Positions 36,223 to 45,647 of a DNA stretch of 64,000 bases are shown piece after piece. Position 1 is the first letter of the stretch, and the number at the start of each line of letters is the position of its first letter. A program made the translations under genes and the position numbers. The stretch comes from Rhodococcus sp. 4CII (GTDB lineage Bacteria > Actinomycetota > Actinomycetes > Mycobacteriales > Mycobacteriaceae), in NCBI RefSeq assembly GCF_014256275.1, contig NZ_JACCFE010000002.1, positions 62,001 through 126,000 on the forward strand, written 5' to 3'. The notes under the pieces were generated by a model. The model was not told where the DNA came from and ran no database searches. It saw nothing but the letters and a program-made list of their open reading frames with translations.

Positions 36223-37349
36223 CTAGTGTCCCGCGTCAGAAATTCGTGAGATATATTTGGCGAGGGAATCGAGGATCTCCTCGGCGGTCTTGTGCCAGAC
36301 GAACGGCTTCGGGTCGTCGTTCCAGGTCTTGATCCAGTTGCGAACGTCTTTCTCCAGTGCTGCAACGCTTTTGTGTACACCACGGCGGAGCAGCTGATCG
36401 GTCAGGAATGCGAACCATCGCTCGACCTGATTGATCCACGAGGACCCGGTCGGGGTGAAGTGGACGTGAAAACGTGGGTGCTTGGCCAACCAGTCGCCCA
36501 CTGCCGGCGTCTTGTGGGTGGCCAGGTTGTCGCAGACGAGATGCACGTCCAACTCGTCGGGGACGGCCTTGTCGATCGCGGTGAGGAACTTCTTGAACTC
36601 CACGGCCCGGTGACGTCGATGAAGCTCGGAGATCACCGTGCCGTCGGCGATGTTGAACGCCGCGACTCCCCCAAGGACTACGTCCAGGGAGGTACCCCCA
36701 GGCTGGTGACGCCGCTGCGGGCGTAGTCATGACTGCGCCGTTCCGGCATGCCGGGCATCATCGGCAGCACCGGCTGGGAACGGTTCAAGGCCTGCATCTG
36801 GCTCTTCTCGTCCACACAGAGGATAACGGCATGCTCGGGCGGATTATGGTAAAGGCCAACAACATCGACGACCTTGTCCACGAACTGCGGATCCGTGGAA
36901 AGCTTGAACCCGTCGGTCAGATGCGGTTTGAGTTCGAACTTGCGCCAGATCCGGCCGATCGTCGACGGTGACAGGCCGGTGCGCTTGGCCATCGAGGTAC
37001 GCGACCAGTGCGTCGCATTGGCCGGGGCGGTTTCCAGTGTCGCGGTGACCACGTCTTCGACCCGGTCCAGCAAGATCGAGGGCGGACGACCCGGTCGAGG
37101 TTCGTCGACCAAGCCGTCGAGGCGTCGGTCGACGAAGCGCCCGCGCCATTTGTTGACCGTGTTAGCGGATATCCCCAGGTCTGCCGCGACTTGCTTGTTG
37201 GTCATCCCCGGCTCCGCGCAGGCCAACACGATCCGCGACCTCAGTGCCAACGATTGTGGGGTTTTCGCTCGCCGCGACCATCGAACGAGTTGTTCGCGTT
37301 CGTCATCGGTCAACATCAACTCAGCCTTCGGGCGTCCGGTTCGAGGCAT
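36223..37349 (-). pseudogene. IS630-family transposase split by a 33-base insertion
   Basis: From the ATG at 37349 the N-terminal half has the helix-turn-helix (TNKQVAADLGISANTVNKW), the linker WSRTSMAKRTGLSPSTIGRIW and the first Asp in ILCVDEKSQ. After YARSGVTSL about 33 bases (36666-36698), including a stop and the palindromic GGGGGTACCTCCC-like segment, break the frame. The rest follows from about 36665: AAFNIADGTVI, then LVCDNLATHK with the second Asp and SSWINQVERWF with the Glu, ending at 36223. All catalytic residues are present but on two frames. Confidence 0.8.
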
Positions 37350-37397
37350 GCCTCAGGATATCAAGTTAAAGCACGAATTTATGGCGTACGACACTAG
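36223..37397. mobile_element. IS630-family element, about 1175 bp, inactive
   Basis: Imperfect terminal inverted repeats begin CTAGTGTC at 36223 and, on the other strand, at 37397, with AAATTCGTG shared further in. TA at both outer edges fits the TA target preference of IS630. It holds one broken transposase gene. Confidence 0.75.
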
Positions 37398-37610
37398 GGA
37401 TCGACGGCCTAATTGTAAAGGTCTGCGCCGCAGCATTTTTCGTCCAACAACCACCATGAACTGCACCCTCAATAACACGGCAGCCAGGCCGCCGTGTCTT
37501 GCATCCGGCGGCCTGGCTGCGCGTACTACGGGATAGCGGGAATTCACGTGTAACGTTGTCACCCAGCCATATCGGCGATTGCGTAGTGTTGCTGACGACC
37601 TTCAGGAAGG

Positions 37611-38168
37611 CTATGCACCGCGGAATTGCATAGCAGAGTGGCACACGTCGAGTATCTCGTCGGACATCTCCGACGAGTCTGCACAGGCCCTCGACAGTAC
37701 GATTGCGCCGACGCCTTCGGCTAGGAGGCTGATCGCTCGTGCACGTGACGCAGGGTCGTTTTCATCGCCCGCTGCGCGCTGCAGAATCGCCACCATGGTC
37801 TCGATCCCGGCTTCGAACGCTGTTTTGACCTCATCGGGTTGACGGGCCGCATCTCCGCCCAGGGCGGCCAAGGTGCACCCATCGGCGCGGGAGTCCCGAT
37901 GCGTCCGCGAAACGTAGTAGTCGACGAAATGAGGAATATCCAGGTCGGCCACTTTGGTCAAGAGCTGCTCAAATCCACTCGCCGCGGATTCGCACATCAG
38001 GGCCGCTTTGGAGCGGAAGTTCTTGTAGAACCCGCCGTGCGTGAGTCCGGCGGACGCCATGAGGTCTGCGACGCCGATTCCGTCGTAACCGTGTTCGCGA
38101 AACAACGTCGAGGCTGTGGCGACGACACGCTCCCGATTGGCTCGGGCTTGCTCCTTGGTGACCCTCAT
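37611..38168 (-). CDS. TetR-family regulator
   Basis: A 185-residue TetR repressor, start chosen at the ATG at 38168 (MRVTKEQARANRERVV) with GAGAGG upstream. The helix-turn-helix is VADLMASAGLTHGGFYKNFRSKAAL, the form found in AcuR/NemR-like TetRs that often sense reactive small molecules. It is divergent from the alpha/beta hydrolase gene at 38305, 136 bases away, and probably controls it. The C-terminal domain contains a CTLAALGGDAARQP segment, whose Cys is often the sensing residue in relatives. Confidence 0.85.
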   Translation of the reverse strand: MRVTKEQARANRERVVATASTLFREHGYDGIGVADLMASAGLTHGGFYKNFRSKAALMCESAASGFEQLLTKVADLDIPHFVDYYVSRTHRDSRADGCTLAALGGDAARQPDEVKTAFEAGIETMVAILQRAAGDENDPASRARAISLLAEGVGAIVLSRACADSSEMSDEILDVCHSAMQFRGA

Positions 38169-38304
38169 ACGGTTCGACCTCTCGCCGTCCAGTGACGTTT
38201 GGGTCCAGCGATCATACATGGATGTCGACCATCATCAAAAGTCTTGACACGTTAGATTACGGCCATCATGATTAGACAAATACCGATTGAAAGGACGTTC
38301 AGCC

Positions 38305-39150
38305 ATGACCGATACACACGTAACCGCACCGACCCGCTTCGTCGAAGTCGATGGTGAGAAATTCGCCTACCGGCGCTGGGGTAAAGCGGCGGGCGTTGGC
38401 GTGCCGATCTTCTTGGTGCCGCACTTTCGTGCCGGACTGGATCATTGGGATCCAATCTTGACAGACGGGTTGGCCGAGGATCGAGAAGTCATTTTGTTCA
38501 ATGGTCGAGGCATCGCCTCGTCGACAGGTGTCCCCCGGAACCGCATCGAGGACATGGCTGACGATGTCGCCGCGGTCATCGAAGCGCTCGACCTTCCTCA
38601 GGTCGACCTTCTCGGGTTCTCTATCGGAGGGTTTGTGGTGCAGGAGGTGGCGCTCCGCCATCCCCGCTTGGTGCGCAAGCTTTTGCTCCTCGGAACCGGC
38701 TTGCGCGGGGGCGATCCCAAGATGGAACCGAAGGCGCTGGAGGTTGCGCCTAACCCCGTACCTACTGCGGAAGATTTCTTGTACTTGTTCTTCGGGCGCT
38801 CGGAAGCGGCCAAGCGGGCAGGATTGGCGTTCTGGGATCGGCGACATCTGCGCGTCGACCAGGATCCGCCCAGCTCGCCTGAAGTCGCGCAGGCGCAGGC
38901 GGAAGCTTCGGCGGCCTATCTGCCGCCGTTACCCGGCGACAACCCGTTTGCTTACCTGCAGGCGATTACCCAGCCGACTCTCGTGCTCAATGGGGTTGAC
39001 GATGTGATGATTCCAACGATCAACTCCTGGCATCTGTCTCAGAACATTCCCAACGCACAGCTCTTGATCTACCCAGACGCCGGCCACGGGGCTCAATTCC
39101 AATACCCCGAGCGCTTCCTCTCACACGCCCGCCAGTTCTTGGCGGAATAA
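38305..39150 (+). CDS. Alpha/beta hydrolase, HFRxGxDxWDP type
   Basis: A 281-residue alpha/beta hydrolase. The oxyanion-hole region is PHFRAGLDHWDPIL, the nucleophile elbow GFSIGGF, the acid in NGVDDVM and the His in DAGHGAQFQ. The ATG at 38305 follows AAGGAC; an in-frame ATG at 38287 is weaker. Two further paralogues with the same HxFRxxxDxWDP block are at 46183 and 58297. Divergent TetR gene upstream. The substrate is unknown; esterase or lactonase activity is expected. Confidence 0.82.
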   Translation: MTDTHVTAPTRFVEVDGEKFAYRRWGKAAGVGVPIFLVPHFRAGLDHWDPILTDGLAEDREVILFNGRGIASSTGVPRNRIEDMADDVAAVIEALDLPQVDLLGFSIGGFVVQEVALRHPRLVRKLLLLGTGLRGGDPKMEPKALEVAPNPVPTAEDFLYLFFGRSEAAKRAGLAFWDRRHLRVDQDPPSSPEVAQAQAEASAAYLPPLPGDNPFAYLQAITQPTLVLNGVDDVMIPTINSWHLSQNIPNAQLLIYPDAGHGAQFQYPERFLSHARQFLAE

Positions 39151-39605
39151 CCCCGGTCAGGTCGCGTCGTGTGTGCAATGTTGGGCCGAAGCATTGCTGC
39201 GCTCAGGTAATCCACATACCCAAAGCACATGTGTGGCTACTGTTGCCCGCTCCGTGCCTGTTGCGAGGCTGCTGGCGGGCTTTGAAGGTGGGAACAGTTC
39301 TTAGCGGAGCTGCTTCGAGCCCGCGCAGCGCTTCTGTTCCGACACGCTGGTCCTATCTACCTGTACGAGTCGCTCCAGGACAACTGTCGTAGTGCCACAC
39401 TGCGGCGCATGGCAGGCGACGCATGCTGCCGACGATGAGGATATCCAGCCTGCCGGGACCGGCGACGCGCCTGCCCGAGCGCTCCTGTTCATGGCGGTCC
39501 GCCAGGCAAGGTGTTTCGTTCCGGGTGCCGGCGGACCGCCGTAATACGCTGAACAGATGTTGGCCTGCGTGAAAGCGGGTGCGCTCTCCTGTGACGAGAT
39601 AGCGC
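39151..39605. other. Non-coding stretch after the hydrolase gene
   Basis: I see no convincing gene, terminator or repeat in these 455 bases. Confidence 0.4.
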
Positions 39606-39640
39606 TAGTGCGGCGTGCAATAAGTAACTGAACGGTCAGG
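39606..39640. repeat. Orphan end of an IS630-family element
   Basis: TAGTGCGGCGTG followed by TAAGTAACTGAACGGTC closely matches the left end of the intact IS630 at 61227 (TAGTGCGGCGTG, then TAAGTAATTTGACGGTC). No transposase or second end is nearby, so this looks like the scar of a deleted copy. Confidence 0.6.
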
Positions 39641-39706
39641 ATGAGGACGCCTGGCGTTCCCCCATACTTCCGAGGACTTCCCCAGTACGACTAGAGGTGA
39701 AATTCC

Positions 39707-39997
39707 GTGAACTCTCCCCAGTGGCGTCAACGGCGCCGTGCCGGTTGGATTGAAGCCAACCGCAAGCGCACCCATCCTGACATCGAGGCGGAGCGCCTGA
39801 TTAGGTTCGCCACCATGTGGGCGCCGTACGGAGGCGCTTCCGAGGAGGAGATCCTTATGCAGTTCGGGATGACGCGGCGCCGGTTCCTCGAGCGATTGTG
39901 GCAGGTCATCCCTGAGTCGACCTGTTCCGAAGCCGAGATACACAGTTTGGTGAACGCATACCCGCACCGCCGGCGCGGTTCCTCACCCATCCCGTAA
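39707..39997 (+). CDS. Small DUF3263-like helical protein, copy 1 of pair
   Basis: A 96-residue basic protein starting at GTG (39707). Its core, ERLIRFATMWAPYGGASEEEILMQFGMTRRRFLERLWQVI, looks like the small DUF3263 helix-turn-helix-type domain of actinobacteria. The sequence before the start (GTGAAATTCCGTGAA) is nearly the same as before its paralogue at 52041, which supports the GTG start. The family has no assigned biochemical role; DNA binding is plausible from the helical pattern. It is followed by the shorter relative at 40091. Confidence 0.6.
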   Translation: MNSPQWRQRRRAGWIEANRKRTHPDIEAERLIRFATMWAPYGGASEEEILMQFGMTRRRFLERLWQVIPESTCSEAEIHSLVNAYPHRRRGSSPIP

Positions 39998-40090
39998 ACC
40001 CGCAACGATTTGTTACGTGAATTGGCCATTCAGCTGACGATCTAGAGAACTTGCGGACGAAATCAGTGCAAGCACCCCAAGGAGGATGAA

Positions 40091-40339
40091 ATGTGGAACA
40101 GCCTTAACGACAATGACATCCTCGATTTTGCGCTTCTCTGGGATCCGCTTGGAGTGCCAGCCCCGGAAAGCGTTGCGACCGCCTTCTCAATCGAAATGAG
40201 CGAGTACAACTATAGGCTTCGGGGTGCCGCAAGGTTTCAGTTGGCCCGACTCGAGCAAGGCACCACCTCTCCCAATCACATTTATGGGCTGGCGGCACTT
40301 ACAGCGCTCGCACATGAGCCCCGAAAGTGTGCGTCGTAG
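40091..40339 (+). CDS. Small DUF3263-like helical protein, copy 1 partner
   Basis: An 82-residue protein with AAGGAGGATGAA directly before its ATG. The core NDNDILDFALLWDPLGVPAPESVATAF has the ILDF...W...A...F spacing of DUF3263, and the second helix SEYNYRLRGAARFQLARLEQG follows. Its partner gene lies 93 bases upstream. Both genes recur together at 52041-52682, where this protein's counterpart also begins MWN. Function unknown. Confidence 0.6.
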   Translation: MWNSLNDNDILDFALLWDPLGVPAPESVATAFSIEMSEYNYRLRGAARFQLARLEQGTTSPNHIYGLAALTALAHEPRKCAS

Positions 40340-40596
40340 GACATCACCCAATCTTGTGGTGGTCACCGGTGACAGGTCGACTATCAAAATACTTACCCCC
40401 ACGCTGCACTAGAGTAACCGAACTGCGCTGTGGGTATCCGATGCGGCGGGTTGTCAAAAATATTAGTTGATCTCGTAACCACTCGACACTCGCACCTTGC
40501 AGAACCGCAGCTTCGTGTGGCGATTGTCTCCACAAATGTTACTGCTCAATGCTGTTGATTCTTGAAAGCCACCCTTCGAAGGGATCAGAGTTTGCT

Positions 40597-41433
40597 ATGA
40601 AAACGCCGAACCGTACTTTCGTCACCGCGTCCGAGGACGCTTCCCCACTGCCCATGTTGGAACCCAAGCAGTCCGGGATCTCGTTACCCCGACCGCCCAC
40701 GTTCGCGAGCAGCGAGGACGAGCGTCGACACCGCAAGCAGCAGCTCGCTGGTGCCTTCCGAATCTTTGGGCGACTCGGTTTCGGGGAGGGCGTGACCGGT
40801 CACATAACAGTGCGTGACCCGGAGTATCCAAGCATGTTTTGGGTGAACCCATTCGGAATGTCCTTCCGGCACATTCGCGTCTCCGACCTAATACTCGTCG
40901 ATCATGAGGGGTCCGTTCGGCAGGGGAATCGTCCCGTCAATGCAGCTGGATTCACGATCCACTCAGCGATTCACGAAGCCAATCCCGGCGTAGTGGCAGC
41001 CTGCCATGCGCATGCTGTACACGGCAAGGCATGGGCCTCGTTGGGGCGCCTGCTCGATCCGATCACACAAGACGCCTGCGCACTCTACGGAAATCACGTC
41101 GTGGTCAACGAAGGGGCGGGCGCTGTAGTGCTCGATCGGGAGGTCGGTCGGAACTTGGGCAAAAGCTTGATCGGCCAGCGTATGGCACTGCACCGCAACC
41201 ACGGAATTTTCACGGTCGGCGAGTCGGTCGCTGAGGCAGCATGGTGGTTCATCAGCTCCGAACGTAATTGCCAAGCGCAGTTGCTGGCCGAGGCGGCCGG
41301 CACACCAGTTCTGATCGATCACGAGAACGCAATGTTCACCAGAGAGCAGACCGGAAGCCCATACGCTGGGTGGTTCTCATTCCAGCCGCTTTGGGATGAG
41401 ATTCTCCGAACTGATCCCGACCTCCTGGACTGA
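40597..41433 (+). CDS. Class II aldolase/adducin family protein
   Basis: A 278-residue class II aldolase-fold protein. Metal-binding histidines are in ACHAHAVHGKAWAS and a further His in LHRNHGIFTVGE; an N-terminal FGRLGFGEGVTGHITVRDP matches the family. The start is set at the ATG at 40597 (MKTPNRTF); an upstream ATG at 40549 is possible. It lies 134 bases before a 4-coumarate-CoA-ligase-like gene and is probably co-transcribed with it. Members carry out retro-aldol, decarboxylation or isomerisation reactions, so the chemistry is not fixed by sequence. Confidence 0.8.
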   Translation: MKTPNRTFVTASEDASPLPMLEPKQSGISLPRPPTFASSEDERRHRKQQLAGAFRIFGRLGFGEGVTGHITVRDPEYPSMFWVNPFGMSFRHIRVSDLILVDHEGSVRQGNRPVNAAGFTIHSAIHEANPGVVAACHAHAVHGKAWASLGRLLDPITQDACALYGNHVVVNEGAGAVVLDREVGRNLGKSLIGQRMALHRNHGIFTVGESVAEAAWWFISSERNCQAQLLAEAAGTPVLIDHENAMFTREQTGSPYAGWFSFQPLWDEILRTDPDLLD

Positions 41434-41567
41434 CATCGCCCGAATGATTGTTTATGAATGGACCCGACCGAGGTTCCGGGATGACTTCGATTGCTCGTTG
41501 TACACCGAAACTTCGTTCGTGTACCGATCTTTTGGCCACCTCGACGCTCTTTCCATCAAGGAGAACC

Positions 41568-43154
41568 GTGAGTTTCAACAGCCCCTTTCCCGATGTCGAG
41601 ATTCCCGAACTGAACGTCTATGACTACCTGTTCGGATCCATCGCCGGGTCCGATCTCGATAGGCCCGCACTAATCGACGGCACGTCCGGCGCTGTGAGCA
41701 CCTACAAGACGCTGATCGGTCAGATCGATGCCATTGCGGGTGCTCTGGCTGCACGTGGACTCGAAGTCGGTGGCGTTGTCGGGCTCCACTCACCGAACGT
41801 GCCCGCGTTCGCCTCGGTATTGCACGGTATCCTGCGCGCCGGCGGAACCGCGACGACGATCAACGCGCTGTACACGGCTGAGGATATCGCGAAGCAGCTC
41901 ACCGATTCGGGCGCGAAGTTCCTGTTCACCGTGTCAACGCTCTACACGCAGGCGATGGCCGCCGCCGAGCACGTCGGCATCGATGCTGATCATGTGATCG
42001 TGCTCGACGGCGCTGAGGGCCACGAAAGCTTACGGGATTTGCTCGCCGAGGGCGCACCTGTCCCCGAGGTCTCGTTCGATCCAGCAACTCACGTCGCCGT
42101 GCTCCCTTATTCCTCGGGAACGACAGGTGTGCCGAAAGGCGTTATCCTCACCCATCGCAACCTCGTGGCCAACATCGCGCAGATGGAACCGCGAGTGGGC
42201 ATCGACAGCAACGACGCGATCCTGGCGGTACTGCCGTTCTTTCACATTTATGGCCTGACAGTGTTGCTGAATATCGCCCTCAAGCTGCGCGCACATTTGG
42301 TAACCATGCCGAAGTTCGACCTCGTCGAATTTCTGCGCATCATCTCCGAACACAAGCTGACGTACCTCTTCATCGCCCCGCCAGTGGCTGTGGCGCTCGC
42401 CAAGAACCCGTTAATCGATGAGTACGACCTCTCGAGTGTTCACACCATCTTCTCGGGCGCGGCACCGTTGGACGAGGAACTTGGCAAGACGGTCGCCCAA
42501 CGCTTGAACACGCGGGTGCGTCAGGGCTACGGAATGAGCGAGCTCAGCCCGGTCAGCCACATCATCCCGTTCGACCGCGACGACATGCCACTCAGCTCTG
42601 TAGGACAGCCGCTGGCCAACACCGAGAACAAACTGGTTGACCCAAGCAGCGGCAATGAAATCAACCTTCCTGTAGAGGGATTGAGCGAGCCGGGCGAGCT
42701 GTGGGTCAAGGGGCCGAACGTCATGGCAGGCTACCTCAACAACCCGACTGCAACGGCGGAGACCCTCGACTCCGACGGGTACCTGCACACCGGTGACATC
42801 GCCGTCGCCGATCCCGAGGGCGTCGTCTACATTGTCGACAGGCTCAAGGAACTCATCAAGTACAAGGGCTACCAGGTTCCGCCCGCCGAACTCGAAGCCC
42901 TACTTCTCACCCATCCCGAGATCGCCGACGCCGCCGTCATCGGCGTTCTGGACTCCGAGGGCGAAGAAGTGCCCAAGGCGTTCGTCGTACGGCAGGCCGA
43001 CGCCACGATCGACGAGGACGGTGTCATCGCGTTCGTCGCCGAGCGTGTGTCCCCGCACAAGAAGGTTCGAACGGTCGAGTTCATCGACATCGTCCCGAAG
43101 TCCGCTGCTGGCAAAATTCTTCGCAAGGATCTGCGCGCCATCGAAAGCGGCTAG
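41568..43154 (+). CDS. 4-coumarate-CoA-ligase-like acyl/aryl-CoA synthetase
   Basis: A 528-residue ANL enzyme of the 4CL/luciferase branch starting at GTG (41568) with AAGGAG just upstream. It has the P-loop YSSGTTGVPKG, GYGMSELSPV, YLHTGDIA, DRLKELIKYKGYQVPPAELE and the catalytic lysine in SAAGKILRKDL. It makes a CoA thioester from an aryl-alkenoic or medium-chain acid. It follows the class II aldolase gene, which suggests a side-chain degradation pair. No terminator was seen directly after it. Confidence 0.88.
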   Translation: MSFNSPFPDVEIPELNVYDYLFGSIAGSDLDRPALIDGTSGAVSTYKTLIGQIDAIAGALAARGLEVGGVVGLHSPNVPAFASVLHGILRAGGTATTINALYTAEDIAKQLTDSGAKFLFTVSTLYTQAMAAAEHVGIDADHVIVLDGAEGHESLRDLLAEGAPVPEVSFDPATHVAVLPYSSGTTGVPKGVILTHRNLVANIAQMEPRVGIDSNDAILAVLPFFHIYGLTVLLNIALKLRAHLVTMPKFDLVEFLRIISEHKLTYLFIAPPVAVALAKNPLIDEYDLSSVHTIFSGAAPLDEELGKTVAQRLNTRVRQGYGMSELSPVSHIIPFDRDDMPLSSVGQPLANTENKLVDPSSGNEINLPVEGLSEPGELWVKGPNVMAGYLNNPTATAETLDSDGYLHTGDIAVADPEGVVYIVDRLKELIKYKGYQVPPAELEALLLTHPEIADAAVIGVLDSEGEEVPKAFVVRQADATIDEDGVIAFVAERVSPHKKVRTVEFIDIVPKSAAGKILRKDLRAIESG

Positions 43155-43387
43155 ATCGGCTCGGCGGCGGTTCGGTGGTCATGGGAAGTATTGGACAATA
43201 GCTATTCGTTATCGGTCAGGATGGTAGAGAGTCGGAGTTCGTCGATGTCGACCATCCTTAACCCGGGGATGAGGACCATATGCACCTGATCCCTCTTGCC
43301 ACCGACCATTGCCGGGTAACCCAACGCTCGGTCGTCACCGTCGGCCAGAAGCGGACCCTCGCCGGACTCGAACTGGCGCCATGAAGA

Positions 43388-44100
43388 TTGACCGCGGGTA
43401 CGCTCTGGGCATCCAGGTTCCGCCCGCCAATACCCGGCCGAATGGACTCCCTCGCCGTCCTCGACCTCGCCCGCCGCGTCGAACCGGAGGTGCCGGTTGT
43501 GTTCTTCGAATCGGGTCTCGACTATGGCGAAACCTACGACTATCTCAGCAAAACGACCCACACCTGGCGGCTGGACCTGCACCGCATCCCCACAGACCCC
43601 CACTACTGCAGGTCCCCTCCCAGGTTCGGGCTGTGGGATCACGAGGCGACCAGCGACGCGACGACTGCGGCGATAGTAGTTCTGCATGAGTGTTCATCGC
43701 CGAACCCGCCGACGAGCCCACTCATGGCTGGGCCCTGGTGAGCTTTGGCGTGTGCGCGCCGACGAATCCGCCGCCCGCCGGCATCTTCACACCCTCGGCG
43801 GCCGCCGCGATGGCATCATCACCCGCGCCGACGGCACGGATTTGTACGGGCCAATCTGGAACTGGACACCGAGTCGCCGGATGTGGTGGCGTCGACGGAC
43901 CGCTTACACCTCAGATCAGCGTAAGAGTCAAGCCGCGACCGGTTCGGGTGTGCCGGCATCGCGGGGAGACGCCTTCGGCGCGTCGCAGGTCTGGCCAGGT
44001 GTGCAGGCAGTGGTAGAGCTGACCCGGGGCCGGTTGAAGACGTTGCGCAGCGCCGCGGTGCCGGTCCCGACGCGTACGACGCCGGTGGCAATGTTCCTTG
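43388..44100 (+). pseudogene. PAPS-reductase-like gene remnant
   Basis: Pieces in two or more frames recall the phosphoadenosine-phosphosulfate reductase fold: MDSLAVLDLARRVEPEVPVV, FFESGLDYGETYDYL, TWRLDLHRIPTDP (about 43440-43600), then GPGELWRVRADESAARR and ADGTDLYGPIWNWTPS (about 43730-43870). The N-terminal P-loop and the cysteine motif are not recognisable. Frameshifts and missing parts make it non-functional. The identification is by pattern and moderate. Confidence 0.45.
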
Positions 44101-44139
44101 ACCCGGCCCGGTCTCGGGGTGCTCCCGCCGACCATGGAT

Positions 44140-44688
44140 GCGCTCGTCGATGACGCAGTCGACTCGCTTGAAGCGTTTCATAGCACGCTCGCGCTGCCGT
44201 TTCGGCTAATGCGAGTTCTCGCTCGATTGTTCAGTTCTTGGATCGTCGACGATCGACCGAGCCGAGCACGTCGCGATGCGCGAGGTGTAGCTGGCCGGCC
44301 TTATCGGTGACGCACCCGCGGCACGTATGGCAGGGCCTTGAGCGGTTCCCGGAAGATCGCCTGGCAGTTGGCATTGCGCCTGGGCATGCACCAGCACGTC
44401 GAGCACGTTGCCGTGCTGGTCGACCGCGCACCACAAGTAGCGTTGCTCGCCGTCGATCGTCAAAAAGGACCTCGTCGACGTGCCACTTGTCGCCGGGTCG
44501 TGCCCGGCGGTGCCGCAGCCGGGCACGCCCAGTCCTGCCCGACTTTCGCGCACCAGCGCCAGATCATTTCGTAGGACACCGTGTTCGAGCATCATCTCCT
44601 CCACATCGCGGAAGCTGAGGCTGAAGCGTAAGTACAACCACACGCAGCGCTGGATAATGTCGACCGGGAAGTGGTGACGCTTTGTACG
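44140..44688 (-). pseudogene. IS6-family transposase remnant
   Basis: From 44688 the minus strand reads RTKRHHFPVDIIQRCVWLYL, FSLSFRDVEEMMLEHGV, then, after a frameshift, FLTIDGEQRYLWCAVDQHGNVLDVLV, then in another frame CVTDKAGQLHLAHRDVLGSVD, and finally RAENSH, a stop where Gln is expected, and RERAMKRFK. These match IS6-family transposases, with Asp residues in IDGEQ and VTDK and the Glu in RAENSH. At least three lesions. Its right edge cuts into the fadD32-like fragment. Confidence 0.75.
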
Positions 44689-45647
44689 AGCGAGCCGGTC
44701 ACCACGTCGTCGATGCGCAAGTTCAACGAGGCGTTCGCACCGTACGGGCTGCCGAAGACGGCGATCAAGCCGTCGTACGGCATGGCCGAGGCCACCCTGT
44801 TCGTGTCCTCCACCCGGCACTCGGACGAGGCCCGCGTCATCTACGTCGATCGTGACGAGCTCAACGCCGGCCGCGTCGTGAAGGTGGACCAGGACGCCGA
44901 GAACGCCATTCCGCAGGTGTCCTGCGGGTACGTCGCGCGCAGCCAGTGGGCTGCCATCGTCGACCCGGAGTCGCGCATCGAGCAGCCCGACGACCGGGTC
45001 GGGGAGATCTGGTTGCACGGCGAGAACATCGGCATCGGGTACTGGGGTCGTACCGACGAGACCGCCGAGACGTTCCACAACAAGCTCACCAACCGGCTCG
45101 CCGAGGGCAGCCACGCGGAGGGCACGCCCGAGGACGCCAACTGGATGCGCACCGGCGACTACGGCGTGTACATCGACGGCGAGCTGTTCATCACGGGCCG
45201 CGTCAAGGACCTCGTGATCGTCGACGGCCGCAACCACTACCCGCAGGACCTCGAGTTCTCGGCGCAGGAGGCCAGCACCGCGCTGCGTCCGGCTTCGTCG
45301 CCGCGTTCGCGGTCCCGGCCAACCAGCTGCCCGCCGTCGTGTTCGAGAACACGCAGTCGGGTCTGAACTACGACGCGGACGATTCGGCCGAGCAACTCGT
45401 GATCGTGGCCGAGCGCGCACCGGGTGCGGGCAAGGCCGACCCGCAGCCCGTCGCCGACACCGTGCGGGCCGCGTTGTCGACCAGGCACGGGGTCACCGCG
45501 CGCGACATCCTGCTGGTGCCCGCGGGCTCGATTCCTCGTACGTCGAGCGGCAAGATCGCCCGCCGCGCGTGCAAGGCGAGCTACATCGAGGGCACCCTGC
45601 GCGGCGGATACACGCAGACGGCCTTCCCCGATAGCGTTTCCGAATAG
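44689..45647 (+). pseudogene. fadD32: FadD32-like fatty-acid-AMP ligase, C-terminal fragment
   Basis: The sequence SEPVTTSSMRKFNEAFAPYG, IKPSYGMAEATLFVSST, WLHGENIGIGYWGR, MRTGDYGVYIDGELFITGR and DLVIVDGRNHYPQDLE is that of the FadD32 branch of fatty-acid-AMP ligases, which activates the meromycolic chain in mycolate synthesis. Only the last half is present, starting abruptly at the IS6 relic. One base is missing near 45287, after which the frame continues with FVAAFAVPANQLPAVVFEN to the stop at 45647. The functional gene is presumably elsewhere, and this copy was carried or broken by IS6 movement. Confidence 0.8.
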
